Below, in pieces: positions 1 through 11,815 of a stretch of 64,000 nucleotides of DNA. Numbering within the stretch: position 1 is the stretch's first letter; each line of letters begins with the position of its first letter. The position numbers were made by a program, and so were the translations under genes. The notes below the pieces were generated by a model, which was not told where the DNA came from, did not search any database, and worked only from the letters and a program-made list of their open reading frames with translations. Origin of the DNA: Malachius bipustulatus (lineage: Eukaryota > Arthropoda > Insecta > Coleoptera > Melyridae); the NCBI GenBank assembly GCA_910589415.1, contig OU342630.1:27127867-27191866 (forward strand). Reading direction: 5' to 3'.

Positions 1-1
1 C

Positions 2-685
2 GAGGCAACCCAAGGGCGTAATGCTCCTGACGTAATCTCCACATATTATCATGTTATCAAAAATGCAAATCCCGATGTAATGCATTTTATATTCTGAGCT
101 GACAACTGCTCAGCTCAAAATAAAAATTGGGTATTATACTCGTCTATGATTTGTATTGTTAATGCTACTTGGGGACAATCCCGAATCACTTTCAAATACT
201 TCGAGCCTGGTCACTCATTTATGAAATCTGACCCAGTGCACGGGCAAATAATTCAGAATGGAAAAAGAGAAGTACTCGACATGAATGACGTCATGATTGA
301 TGTAATAAGCAAATCATCTAAAAATAACATTCCTATTTTGTTGCATTACCAAGATTTTATAGCTTTTAAAGATGGTGAAGAAACTAATATTCCATTGCCG
401 AAAAAAAATAAAATCGCCGAATTTAGAAAGGAGAAAGTCTCTGTTTTACAAGATGATGATCATATGATCGAGAGGATTTTTTTGAATCAGAGTTTCTTTA
501 AAACGAGTTTAGTGTAGAAATACCAGAAAGTTCAACTTGTGAAAGAGGAATAAATACAAAAAAAAAAAAAATGAAAGAATAGTAGAACAACTTTGTCAGC
601 ATATGTCAGAAAGAAAAAAATTGTTCTGGGAGGAATTATCAACAAATGGTAGTGTTCAAGACCTTTGTTTTACATCTGCTGAATA
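2..685 (+). pseudogene. DUF7869-type protein, C-terminal part, broken
   Basis: The frame is open from base 2 except for one TGA at 95-97, and then reads through 146-517. Visible landmarks are a DNCSAQNKNW motif just after the internal stop and a YFEPGHSFMKSD block near position 200; together they resemble the C-terminal half of the DUF7869 family, repetitive proteins common in insect genomes. After the stop at 515-517 a different frame (about 575-685) encodes a tail with FWEEL and QDLCF, which fits the usual end of this family, so at least one frameshift lies between. The 5' part is outside the window. The family is probably transposon-linked but its biochemical role is not established. The family assignment rests on motif memory only. 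Confidence 0.5.
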
Positions 686-2124
686 AAAATTCTCGTAATA
701 ATGTGTTTTTCTGTTCTCAATTTAGAACATTATGGTATAATAAACGTTTTTATGTTAAACGAAAAATATTATAAAAGGTTTAGTGGTATTATATTAAGTT
801 ATATTTTTAATTTACATTTAATGTGAGAAATAAAACTTTAAACTGAAATTTTATTATTTTGTATGAATGTGTTAAAACCTAGTAAGTCAAGTTACAACTT
901 TTTTGTAAAAAACAATGAATAATAATTACTGCATTTAAAATCTAGTAACTCAATTATTGCACAAAATTGGAGCCTTTTGCTATAAATAACTAAGTAAAGA
1001 TTTGCAAAAATCCTAATTTTCTACCCCAGAAACTTCTTTTTCAAATGTGTAGCAAACCTATGGTTTGCTACGGCTACAATATTTTTATAAATCATCAAAT
1101 TGCTCAAAGCTCTTCAAAACAAATTATGTACTAGGTTCTACCATTGCACGAGAGATTTAATTAACCCCTTCAAAATGTTATTCATGAACTTTGCATACGT
1201 ATATGTTTTTCAATTTGTAACAGCTTTGGATGTTGTTAAAAAATTGTACCTACCTACTTTAAATCCTGAAAACATCAGTTTTTTTATTCATATACCTTCT
1301 GTTTAGACTGTTTGAATAATAGCATGAAGTGGCTAGTGCTAGTTGTCACTGAGTGAAAATTTATACGCTACTTCGTTCTGAGACACCGACCTTATCACTA
1401 TAGCGTTATAAAATTTTCTTATTTATAAGAAGAACATTTTTTTACGAGGAGTCTAATTACTAAAAATTATATAGTTTTATTTGATTTATTTAAAAGAGTT
1501 ACAACAGAAGCAAGATGTTTTGCTACATCCGTTCATTATGAAGCCAACTTCATATTATGGTGATGAAGAGGAAGACTGTGAAAGACAATGTAAAAGCTGT
1601 TTGAAGTAAATATTGTAAATAATAATTAAAGTTTTTAAAAAGATTTCCAATCTTTATTGGATTTATTCTTTTAGAAAAAAAATCATATAGACCTTTAATG
1701 CCAGTGCTGTCTCAGAGACCGACCTTATCACTAACGCTACAACCTTATCACCGAAGGATTAAGGTGATTAGGATAAGAATTGAAGAATAAGAATTATTTT
1801 TCAAGTACTATTTGTAAAAATAAAAAAGGAAAAATGTGTTATGTAAATGTTTAATGAATGAAAAATCTATAGTAGGTACTAACATGTCCACGGTTTTAGT
1901 AATCTAGGTTAGGGGAAAGTTTGTAAGGTTGGCAACGACCAGGATTCAGTTCAACTTGTTCAATTAACCAATCCCTTTCGTGAACCAGTAAGATGAACAC
2001 GATTTAATAAAAGATGAATAAAACTTTACAAGTTTTATTATATAATAAGATAAAAGAAGTTCAAAGGAACTAAGAAGGAGAAAAATAAAAATATAAAACA
2101 GTGCTTATCCCCACAATTTTCAAG
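686..2124. other. gene-free AT-rich stretch
   Basis: No supported gene. The only structure I see is a 14-bp direct repeat, ACCGACCTTATCAC, at 1385-1398 and again at 1718-1731, each preceded by similar GAGAC/CAGAG sequence. This suggests a decayed repeat pair. Short open frames here (for example 1100-1306) have no recognisable protein features. Confidence 0.4.
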
Positions 2125-2470
2125 TATCAACTCTGCAGTCAGAAAATTCCTCACAAGTTCCACTAAGCATGCTAGAAGCTCAAATATCACAACTCACAAC
2201 TGCAATAAACGAATTAAGAGATGGATCGCGTCCTTTTACAAGAAACAGAAATAATAGGTATAGAAGTTCCAGTACACAAAGGACTTCATCATGAACCAAT
2301 CAAAAGGAGAAAAATGTAAACGGTGTGTGCTATTTTCACAACAAATTTGGAGCTAACACATGGAAATGTCGAGAGCCCTGCACTTGTGAAAAGTTCGGAA
2401 AACCAAAGACAAATTTTTTGGTAGATACTGGGGCGGAAATTTCAGTAAGCCCATTAGATATATGTTAAAT
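2125..2470 (+). pseudogene. gypsy-type gag C-terminus and protease scrap
   Basis: Conceptual translation gives an arginine/serine-rich basic segment, then a short cysteine-containing segment (FGANTWKCREPC, about 2345-2383) and then FLVDTGAEISVSP (about 2416-2455). The last is the D-T-G active-site region of a retroviral-type aspartic protease. This order (basic gag tail, cysteine segment, protease) is typical of insect gypsy-group elements. A stop codon falls between the gag tail and the protease, and reverse transcriptase and integrase are absent, so it is a short dead remnant. No LTR was recognised nearby. Confidence 0.6.
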
Positions 2471-3080
2471 ATAGGCAATCTCATACATTTAGGCAACAGC
2501 GCTTTGTTGCGTGGCATAGCTCTCAGAATCTTTAGCATTAGAGCTAAGAACTAATATTATTATTATTGATTTTTAGAACATGAACGGCAGTGTTTTGACC
2601 GATCCAGATCTTTAGATCTAGATCATATATTGAGATCTATGATCTGATCTAGGTTCTTTTGACATGAAAGATCTATGATCTGATCTAGATCAGTTTTTTT
2701 TCGATCTAGGATCTTTTTTCTAGATCTTTTTATTGATAAAGATTTTTCAATAAAAATGCAAGTTTAATGAAATAAAGCTGGCTAAATATACAAATAATGT
2801 GAAGGCCATATACCAAAATCATACAATTCTGTGTCTGTGTCAACTTCATTTAATCTCACGCAACTGTTTACGATTGTAATGATTTCGATTCTTATTTTTA
2901 ATAGTTTAACACATGCTTATTTGCTTTTTGCTTTATTTGGCCATGCCAAAGGCAAGGCACAGTAGTATAAGATAAGGATAAGGATGGTGCAATAACACTG
3001 CCAGCTGTAGGGTGACCAATGGTGAGTCAGTGCGTGGTGATTTCTGTATGATGATCTGGCCTTCTCTCAAATAATTATTA
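2471..3080. repeat. GATCT/AGATCT-rich tract (about 2595-2735) in gene-free DNA
   Basis: Between about 2595 and 2735 the words GATCT, AGATC and TAGATC recur many times on a T-rich background, so the tract is nearly self-complementary throughout. It looks like a degenerate simple repeat. The flanks to 3080 contain no supported gene. Confidence 0.5.
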
Positions 3081-4100
3081 TTGACTAGAAGCAATATGTG
3101 CAGCAGAAGCTATAGCTTATATTACCTACTCTTTACAGAAGTCCTGGAAGATCAAAGTACAAAGACTGTTGTTGATACTCTGCCTCATCAAGACCAGCAG
3201 TTGCCAAAAATATTTGATGGAAAATATTTCACAATTTCCACTATTTCGTTGGCCAAAGAAAACAAAATTGCTGCAAAATGCACTCATTGTGGCAAAAAAA
3301 TATCAGGAATAACAACATCAACGGGAAATTTTCTTCGCCACATAAAAGTAAATATTAACAAGTACCCACCTACCAACACTTACAAATGTGTTAATATAAC
3401 GTTTTATTTTTCAGACCAAACATCTAGCTATATATGCAACAGTGACTACTTATTTGAAAAAAAGTTTACCAACATCATCTAAAGCTAAACCATTGGAGGT
3501 GGAGAATTCCACAAATAAATTATTCCCTGCGAGACCCTGAAGAAATTGACTCAAGAAGAAGGGGAAAATCTTATCATCAACTACATTATAAACGAAATGC
3601 GGCCCCTGGCTTGTGTCGAAAAAGTCTTTTAAAGATCTACTTAATGGCTTCGCGCAAACTGATGTACGTACACCCTGTCGTAGAACACTATCCAAACGAC
3701 TGGATGAAAAAAAGAGAAGTGTTATAGAAAAGCTGACTCTGAGTTTTGAAAAAGTAAACTATGTATGTACCACTGCCGATATATGGTCATGTCATAACTG
3801 AAGTTTTCTAGGCATGACTGCTCATTTCATTGATCCAGACACGTTTGAGCGGAAGAATTTTATTTTAGGCTGCAAGAGGTTTAAATATAGCCACACTTAT
3901 GATAATATTGCACAAGCAATTTCCGTAGTTCACAACGAATTTAACTTGCATGTTGATACAATTACTCATACAGTTACCGACAATGTCAGTAATTTTGGAA
4001 AAGCATTCAGAGAGTTTCATAAAAAAAACTATAGCTATTGATGATAAATTGGGTGATGTAATAAAAGGTAGCCAAGAATCAGAAGCGGTTGCTCCTGAAT
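3081..4100 (+). pseudogene. hAT transposase remnant with BED finger
   Basis: The N-terminal part carries a BED-type zinc finger (CTHCGKKISG followed by FLRHIK, about 3280-3347). A likely 67-bp intron follows (3348-3414, GTAAAT to TTTTCAG); after it the text resumes with a KHLAIYATVTTYL-like segment, restoring the expected finger-to-helix spacing. Further on, KSFKDLLNGF, TTADIWS, LGMTAHFIDP and THTVTDNVSNFGKAF are spread over 3613-4041 and match the order of a hAT (ZBED-like) transposase catalytic region. Several stops and frameshifts (about 3538, 3640, 3799) break it. The C-terminal dimerisation domain is missing because BEL sequence begins at about 4103. No terminal repeats were found, so it is immobile. 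Confidence 0.75.
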
Positions 4101-4102
4101 GG

Positions 4103-4835
4103 CCAACCATTCAGGAAGACCTTTTTTAAATTTTGTTGAGGTTCAGGAATCACGCCATTGTGGTATCATCGGACATAGGCAAAATGTACAGGCAGATCCT
4201 AATTAACCCCGATCAACGTTTTCTGCAAAGAATCTTGTGGAGGGACGAACCCTCTGAAGATGTTGATACCTACGAGTTACAAACCGTAACCTACGGAACG
4301 GCCTCCGCTCCATTTCTAACAATTAGGTGTCTGAAGCAGTTAGCCAATGACGCCATAACTAATAATCCTAAAGCTTCTGAAATAATTTCAAAGGACTTTT
4401 ATGTGGACGATTTGTTGACAGGAAGAAATCAAGTAGATGAGGTTAGAAACCTTTGTAACGATGTTATTGAAATTCTAAAGTCAGCTAATTTTGAATTACG
4501 AAAATGGAAGTCTAATAGTTCAAAATTTTTGAAAAAATTAAACCTATCGAATTGTTCAGCAGACAACTTCCAATTTGGAAGTAAAGATACCACTCCGGTA
4601 TTAGGACTATTATGGTCCAGTGAGGAAGACGTGCTAATGTATAGTATTGTTAGCTCCAAAGAAACAAAGCCTATTACCAAACGTACAATTTTGTCACATA
4701 TTTCAAAAATATTTGATCCCCTTGGCCTGTTGGCTCCTTGTACTATCATTGGGAAAATAATGCTCCAGGAATTATGGAAAGAAAAATTATCCTGGGATGA
4801 AACTCTACCTCTTTCTCTTAATAGCAAATGGCTAC
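4103..4835 (+). pseudogene. older BEL/Pao reverse transcriptase fragment, left half
   Basis: The frame begins with a PTIQEDLF block, has one TAA at 4129, and then reads through SSDIGKMYRQI, TVTYGTASAPFL and FYVDDLLTG (about 4398-4424) to the IFDPLGLLAP connection typical of BEL/Pao reverse transcriptases. It stops abruptly at 4835 inside the region before RNase H, where a complete younger BEL element (4836-16788) has inserted. The text resumes after that element at 16789. It is a truncated remnant: gag, protease, integrase and LTRs are not visible. Confidence 0.9.
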
Positions 4836-5303
4836 TGTTCCGTTCCCATGTTTTCCTTTTCCATATAATTCCCTCCTTATTTTGAATTATGCACGGGGGG
4901 GAGAGGAACGTGACAACATGGTGCGCGAGACCATGTCCTATGGGCATACAGCCAAAGGGTGCCTGCCTACCACTTCACCCAAGAGAATGAGAAGAACTGT
5001 CGTCGCGGTCGGTCCACTTCCGGGTGTATACATAAGATGAGTGTTTACATTGCAATCCACAAGTGCTATGCGACGCGATAGTATCTTCGGCCCTTGTCGC
5101 CAAATGAAAGCTCACTAAGCTGTCTACATGGGATATTTAAGGTAGGTGCATAATTATAATCCTAGAAATTATACCCCTTAATTGCTCCCCTAATTATTTT
5201 CCCGCTGGTCCTTCGAGTAATTAAATTATTCAAAATTCCAAACCGCGTGACTTACTATACAAATAGAACAATTAAGTTCTTGGCAGTAAGTCTATACGCA
5301 ACA
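4836..5303 (+). repeat. 5' LTR of BEL element B
   Basis: It is 468 bp, starts TGTTCCGTTCCC and ends TACGCAACA. The same sequence recurs at 16320-16788. It contains a run of 7 G after GAATTATGCAC, where the partner has 8. Confidence 0.93.
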
Positions 5304-5868
5304 TTTTGGTCTTCGAGCCCGATTTTCTAAATTGAATCACTTTTAAGACCTTTTAATAATTACAGTTCATAATCAGTCAAAATTTGATATACATTCTTGC
5401 ATTTTCGCCCGCATTAATTTAACTTATTAATAATCGCGCGGGTTTAACTTTCCAGTGACAAATTGCGTCAATTGGTTTTTTATTGATTGGGTAACATATT
5501 CCTAATCTCCATTAGCAATTATTATTATAATAATTATATTATATTGTATAGATACCTGTAGGTACCTACTTTGATTCTTATTTAGGTACGTATGTAAACA
5601 CTTCTCTTGCACGCATTATTTGCAGGTCGTGTTAGGTAGGTACTAGTTTCTCCAGACAGATTTTTTGTGCCAATATCGAGCGAGAAGTTCCACAGCTGCA
5701 GCTGGCTGGAACACAGTGAACACACCTGTGTGGTAACCGATTAATATTTTATTGCTTTGATTTGTCTACATTTTAGACATTTTACATTTACCCCTAAATA
5801 GGTAGATACGTTTGTATTCTGTTTCGTGGACGTATTGCGTAAAATTCACGCAGTGTAAACGCCGTAAA
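5304..5868 (+). promoter_or_regulatory. BEL B primer-binding site (about 5307-5324) and leader
   Basis: Three bases after the LTR the sequence TGGTCTTCGAGCCCGA begins with the TGG expected of a tRNA-complementary primer site. The second BEL element in this window has a near-identical TGGTCCTTCGAGCCGGA at the same place (29495), which supports the assignment. I cannot name the tRNA without a search. The rest is an AT-rich untranslated leader up to the gag ATG at 5869. Confidence 0.7.
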
Positions 5869-6320
5869 ATGTCGTGTATTACAGTGGATAAGGCAAAAAT
5901 CATCGCTGAAATTAACTTATCGAAGTTAAAATCCGTATTGGAGGTTGGTCTCAAGACCAACACTAATCCTGAGGGTAAATTCGAATTTTATTCTGCGTTC
6001 AAAAATGCGTCTAACATTTATACCGAGTTTCAGTCGCTATGGTTTAATATGGTCATTGATGAAGCTTCTGAAAATTGGAAGTTCCTGCGTGAGTTATCCG
6101 ATCAGATTGACTGCGTTTTCTATAAAATCGAAGGTATTCACATGAGTCTTTCTCAGGTTGAACTTGAAGTTAAAAAATCCGAATCACAATCGCTTATCCT
6201 TGGTAAGGAATTATTAACGCGTGAGGCGGACAACGCGTCAAATTACGCAAACGAAACTCGAGGTCGAGTACGTTTACCAAAAATTAATTTACCGCATTTT
6301 GATGGTGATCTTAAAGCATG
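5869..6320 (+). CDS. BEL B gag-pol, N-terminal segment (exon-like piece before the gypsy insertion)
   Basis: This is the first 150 codons of the BEL gag-pol polyprotein. I chose ATG 5869 (MSCITVDKAK) rather than the upstream 5812 ATG because BEL gags begin with a short helical region like this one. The segment is helix-rich with no zinc finger, and ends in RLPKINLPHFDGD, the block that opens the DUF1759 (BEL gag) domain. The frame is broken at 6320 by the LTR of a gypsy element. It continues in the same frame at 12132 if one copy of the CATG duplication is discounted, giving 1477 codons in total. Structural gag proteins of this family package the element RNA in cytoplasmic particles. Confidence 0.88.
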
Positions 6321-6632
6321 TGTGGGACCACCTCTACGGTAGCTGTCCTTGGCTGCTTCCGCCGCCGGCAGTACGGTGGTCTGACGGTGAATTTCGACGG
6401 GGAACCACCGACCGTCTGCAAGCAGTAGCAGTGGGGAGACGTCGAACGAGGACAGACAGAGTTCAACGCGAACAAGATCAGTGAGGAAATGGAAACGCTC
6501 CGGGCTGCTACTCAATGTATTCTTATATATTCTAATAATAATCAATTACGAAGTGTTACGAGATTAGAGTTGAATAAAAATAGTTGTAGAAATACGGTGT
6601 TTCCCTGTGTCTCTACAAATTAGTCTACAACA
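6321..6632 (+). repeat. 5' LTR of the non-autonomous gypsy element
   Basis: It is 312 bp, TGTGGGACC to CTACAACA, matched base for base by 11816-12127 as far as I can read. The following bases, TTGTCAGAAGTGG (from about 6634), occupy the primer-site position. Confidence 0.92.
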
Positions 6633-9060
6633 GTTGTCAGAAGTGGTCCGAACCTAAAACTAACGAATTTTGAGGTGTAATACTGTGAAGTATCGATGTG
6701 TTTTTAATACAGACAAATCTCAGTTATAACCATTTCACAAAAATGCCTCTTCGTGGTGAAAGTGAAGAGAAATAAAGTAAATTTTGGCAAATTTCCGTTG
6801 AAATAAATTTAACATGATCAAGACTTGGACGAGCTGTCGGAAAAAGGAAACTCAATAAATCTTGCAAGAAACCCTGAGTATTAAGTATTACGTATTGGAT
6901 TGATATCCAGCTGGTGTGTCGGTAAGCAAGTAGATCAGGTATGTAAATGAGGAGCATATTACAGGTTTTCTAAGGAAAAATAATAACGAGGGGTGAAGCA
7001 GTGGTCTTTTACGAGAAACAGCATACAAAAATTAACCAAAATTAAAGATTGCAACTTTCGAAGTTGATGCACTGCAATAAAGATTATTCTCAAAGGTAAG
7101 CAGCTATTGCCATGTTGAATAGAGTTGTGAGAAGATAATAAAGATTATTCTGAGATTATTCCTAAAGGTAAGCAGCTATTTTTTAGCTAGTGAGTTGAGA
7201 GAGATGCATGATGAGTGGATGAAAAGAAGCATGACTAAAGTTGGGGAGCTCTCCAAAGTCCAAATGACATATTTTGAATTCGATAGGTAAAAGTAAAGCA
7301 AACGCATGAAGCATGAGCATGAAGTAAGCTGAAGTAGAATTGAACCCAAGTAGCAGTTTAGACTTCATTTGCGTCGACGATTCGACGTAATTTAGGTACC
7401 TATATTATTTAGGTATACAGGGTGTTTTGTAATTGAATGTCAATATTTAAGGGGGTGATTTTTGGGTCCATTTTAAGAAGAAAACTTCATAAGAACGTAT
7501 GTCCTAAAAGTCTTAATTTTTGAGATACAGGGTGGTAAAGTTTAAAAAAAAAATATATAATTTTTTTTTTTCATAATATCTGTAATACCGCTCTGAATAT
7601 TTTAATGGAATTTAATAGATAGGTATTACTCATCAAGAGGTTTTTTTTTTTCATGTACCACATTTCGTTTTATCCCCACTATTATAGTGACATCTTGCAG
7701 AATATTTTTATATATTTTTTTTTACATTTTAACGACAATCTTGTGACCATGTAAAGAAACAGAAAAAAAAGTGTCTTTATTTTAACTTAGTATTGCAATA
7801 GACAATACTTATCATACAAAGGCGAAGTCTAGCTTTCGCTACTCTACTTAACTTTTTTTTTAATATTTAAACTACAAAATAATTGCCTGAAAACAAGTCT
7901 ATGTTAAACAATCAAAAATGCTCCTTAAGGGCAAAAAGTCCAATGAATACAGTAGATAATAATTAAATAACTTACAGAACAAAACACAATAAGTAACTCC
8001 CCCCAAATAAACCGAAACATGAGTAATACACAATTCTACGGTATACTAATCTAAATCACCTAACCTAAATTGCGTGAAGATTACCTCGACTTTACGTGAC
8101 GTAGATCAAAGTGAGAGTAGATTTTTCGTAAATTTTAGCGACGAATTTGGGAATTATTATACTATGAAGTTGAGGCGATATTATTGAAATATAAAGTCGA
8201 CGTCCGTCTTTGGTAGAATCGACCTAATACTTATTTAAAAATAATAGGTAATATAAACCTAGTGCAATTGCAAGTGAGAGAGAGGCAAAGAGCCCCTAAC
8301 AAGAGGGCCTGACTTTTAAATAGTTTATCTCTTTTAAAGTCTCACATTTTCTATCCGATTCTTTCTGATGCACTCTGACGTTCTGAACACGCTGTTGGCG
8401 CGCAAGGCGCAAGATTTCTCTTCTTCAGCCAGTCAGTCTTCTTCTACCCGCACAGCATAAAATAAAGAACGAAGGTTCACGGAATATTGAATATCATAAT
8501 GATTAATATTAATGAGTTGGAAATAATGTGTAGGGATGCTAATGCCCGAGTGTATAAAATTTTCCCAGGAATAAATAACGCTTAAAAGTGGTAAATAAAA
8601 ACGCGCCCCGTGAATTAAGAAGTTTCATAAAGTATAAAAAACTTTTCTTTTTTTGGAAAAATTATGTTATAAGTACCTACCTATAGCTTTTTCTTTGTAA
8701 AAAAAAGAATGTAAGCAATGGAGTCCTAATGATTTTACTAAGTGATGAAGACGAATGTAATTAAAATACTTAGGTACTGTGAAGTTGTGAAGGTAATATT
8801 TCTTCATGATAAGACTAATGGACGTAATGATTTGACTAGGATGTCAGAATTGTAAAAGAACGTAAGTCAGATTCAATCTCTTTCATTCTTACATATTTGA
8901 TATCGATGTGCGAAATATCAGTAAAGTAAATATCATATCTTTGATTATATATTATATTATGATATTATGATATTATGATATTTAATTATAAATGTAAATA
9001 TCATAGCAATACACCTGTGGATCTAAATATATAGTGGTGGTACCTGATCATAATTATGTG
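6633..9060. other. non-coding interior of the gypsy element
   Basis: No gag frame is recognisable in these 2.4 kb. At about 7416 a TATACAGGGTGTTTTG terminus, the sort that opens many insect inverted-repeat elements, introduces AT-rich sequence; I did not find a matching right end, so a truncated DNA element is likely. Around 8930-8990 there is a short TATGATAT-type simple repeat. The long poly-T runs at 7560-7750 look like low-complexity sequence. Confidence 0.4.
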
Positions 9061-10455
9061 TTCCGCTGATATCCTTCTAGGGAATAATTTTACAACCCCA
9101 CATTACATTTCGAAAAATAGCAAAGATATTAAATTATTTTCTTGTGCCACTAGCCTTGGTGTTACTACTTTTGTAAATAATCGCCCTCCCGTCACTATAA
9201 TTTCAGAAAACAGCAGTTATTAAAATGCAAATCGTAATTGTGTAGCTACCACTTTAAAAGAAATGGGCAACACATCCGCTGCCCGCCTGGAAATAAATCG
9301 TCGGTTCCAGTTGTTTATACTTCATATCGGCCCAGTCAAGTCTTGAAGCGCAAGAAATAATAGATAAACTATTATAGAACTGTTGCTAGTTCTTCTGTGA
9401 AAATAATTCGTGCCTCTCAATCCCCGTATGCTAGTCATATTATTCTCGTTCCCCAGAAAAGAGGCGACTTCCGTTTATGTGTTTGTTATAGAAATAATAT
9501 GACTATTAAATATAAAATCTCACTTCCTCGTATAGAAGACCAACTTGATGAACTCCTAAATTATAACAGATTTATTACCTGACACTTATAGTCAGGTTGT
9601 TTTCAAGTACCCATGGCCTCGTATTCAATAGTAAAGACAGCGTTTCTTACTTCGGATGGCAAATACGAGTTTTTTTTTACGTATGATTTTCGGTCTGTAT
9701 AATGCTCCTGCTGTTTTTCAGCAGCTGCTGCCAAAAATTCTATCTGAATTACGTGATCCCACGTCATTTTTATTTTATTTTCGTTTATTTATGCATTCAT
9801 TGTCCAACAGTATACCAATAACTAACAGGACAATTTAAAAGGTACATCATGCCCTATTTGGACGATATCTTGATTCCATTGTCGGTTTTTCAGGAGGGTC
9901 TCCTTAAACTGGAAAAAGTTTTGCAATTGTTAAGGAAATACAATTTGACCTTGCAAATAACTAAGTGTACCTATTGTCTTTTTCCCTAAGCTGGCATATA
10001 TCTTGGTCATGACAGTTCCAACGATAGAATCCAACCCGATGCAATAAGAAAAAAAAAATCAACTTTATCAATTCCTGTAATTCTCGGATTTCTTCGGATT
10101 TCTTTTAAAAATTTATATGCAAAAATTCTGTAAGCTCTGTCTCCCTACTGAGCTTGAGTGTGAAACCTCACCGATCTACACCAAAACAAAACACTCTTAA
10201 ATTTATAAACTCGCTCCCAACGCCTATTTACTCAATTAATCATAAACGAAAAATCCAAACCTACTCAGAAAACGATTTAGTTATGGTCCTCCGGACAGCT
10301 AAACTTGCGACGGGCCATTCCACAAAACTACAATAAGTTCAAGGGCTCGTTCTGGTGAAGAAAGTTCTTCCAAATGATCGTTATCTGGTACACAGATCTT
10401 CGTGGTTCTCGAACCTCTGAAACAGTTATCGTCGCAGGTAACCTGAAACCATGGA
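9061..10455 (+). pseudogene. decayed gypsy pol: reverse transcriptase and integrase tail
   Basis: A protease-linker trace (ILLGNNF, about 9070) is followed by SPYASHIILVPQKRGDFRLC and LPRIEDQLDELL (9420-9560), then a GLYNAPAVFQQLL block (about 9686-9728) and PYLDDILIP (about 9850), where YLDD is the catalytic box. These are Ty3/gypsy reverse transcriptase motifs in order, separated by stops at about 9580 and 9836. RNase H and the integrase catalytic core are missing. From about 10250, ENDLVMV, KKVLPNDRYLV and LKPW represent the integrase C-terminal region that precedes the 3' end in gypsy elements. The product is not functional. Confidence 0.85.
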
Positions 10456-10469
10456 TTGTTTTAAATGAT

Positions 10470-11640
10470 CCTGTATTCCTTCTAACCTGTCTGCTATGTC
10501 AGAAGATCACTGTTGTGACGTTAGAAGTCTGAAATCTGTCTCCTTGATCACTGTTGTGATCCTGTCTTCCTTCTAACCTGTCTGCTTTGTCAGAAGATCA
10601 CTGTTGTGACGTTAGAAGTCTGAAATCTGTCTCCTTGATCACTGTTGTGATCCTGTCTTCCTTCTAACCTGTCTGCTATGTCAGAAGATCACTGTTGTGA
10701 CGTTAGAAGTCTGAAATCTGTCTCCTTGATCACTGTTGTGATCCTGTCTTCCTTCTAACCTGTCTGCTATGTCAGAAGTTCACTGTTGTGACGTTAGAAG
10801 TCTGAAATCTGTCTCCTTGATCACTGTTGTGATCCTGTCTTCCTTCTAACCTGTCTGCTATGTCAGAAGATCACTGTTGTGACGTTAGAAGTCTGAAATC
10901 TGTCTCCTTGATCACTGTTGTGATCCTGTCTTCCTTCTAACCTGTCTGCTATGTCAGAAGATCACTGTTGTGACGTTAGAAGTCTGAAATCTGTCTCCTT
11001 GATCACTGTTGTGATCCTGTCTTCCTTCTAACCTGTCTGCTATGTCAGAAGTTCACTGTTGTGACGTTAGAAGTCTGAAATCTGTCTCCTTGATCACTGT
11101 TGTGATCCTGTCTTCCTTCTAACCTGTCTGCTTTGTCAGAAGATCACTGTTGTGACGTTAGAAGTCTGAAATCTGTCTCCTTGATCACTGTTGTGATCCT
11201 GTCTTCCTTCTAACCTGTCTGCTATGTCAGAAGATCACTGTTGTGACGTTAGAAGTCTGAAATCTGTCTCCTTGATCACTGTTGTGATCCTGTCTTCCTT
11301 CTAACCTGTCTGCTTTGTCAGAAGATCACTGTTGTGACGTTAGAAGTCTGAAATCTGTCTCCTTGATCACTGTTGTGATCCTGTCTTCCTTCTAACCTGT
11401 CTGCTATGTCAGAAGATCACTGTTGTGACGTTAGAAGTCTGAAATCTGTCTCCTTGATCACTGTTGTGATCCTGTCTTCCTTCTAACCTGTCTGCTTTGT
11501 CAGAAGATCACTGTTGTGACGTTAGAAGTCTGAAATCTGTCTCCTTGATCACTGTTGTGATCCTGTCTTCCTTCTAACCTGTCTGCTATGTCAGAAGTTC
11601 ACTGTTGTGACGTTAGAAGTCTGAAATCTACTCTGTATCC
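10470..11640 (+). repeat. 13-unit, 91-bp tandem array (structured minisatellite)
   Basis: The word TTCTAACCTG begins at 10480, 10571, 10662, 10753, 10844, 10935, 11026, 11117, 11208, 11299, 11390, 11481 and 11572, exactly 91 bp apart each time. Units are nearly identical and differ mainly at two sites: GCTATGTC versus GCTTTGTC (T-type in units 2, 8, 10, 12) and AGAAGATC versus AGAAGTTC (T-type in units 4, 7, 13). Every unit contains CTTCTAAC paired with GTTAGAAG about 30 bp later, and the perfect hairpin GATCAC-TGTT-GTGATC. As 91 is not a multiple of three it is not a protein repeat. The first unit overlaps the integrase tail and a degenerate half unit follows at 11630-11700. Confidence 0.97.
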
Positions 11641-11815
11641 GTCTTCTCGATCACTCGTGTGATCCTGGTTTACTCTGACTACTCTGTCAAAAGATCAAAG
11701 TATTAATTACCCTGATTTTCAGTTGTTATAGTATTCAGTCTGGTGCGAGTGGTGCGACGCCTACCCTTCCGACGTCTTCAAGTCCGAGGACGGCCTTTTT
11801 ATCAGGATGGTCGAC

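Noticed and set aside
1100..1306. Short open frame of 68 codons
   Set aside because: There is no conserved motif, it has AT-rich random composition, and no splice or promoter context supports it.
4429..4947. Minus-strand 172-codon open frame
   Set aside because: It spans the junction between the older BEL fragment and the BEL B LTR on the antisense strand, so it cannot be a natural gene.
10470..11640. CRISPR-like array
   Set aside because: Units are contiguous 91-bp tandem repeats without variable spacers, and the context is an insect LTR retrotransposon, so this is a minisatellite.
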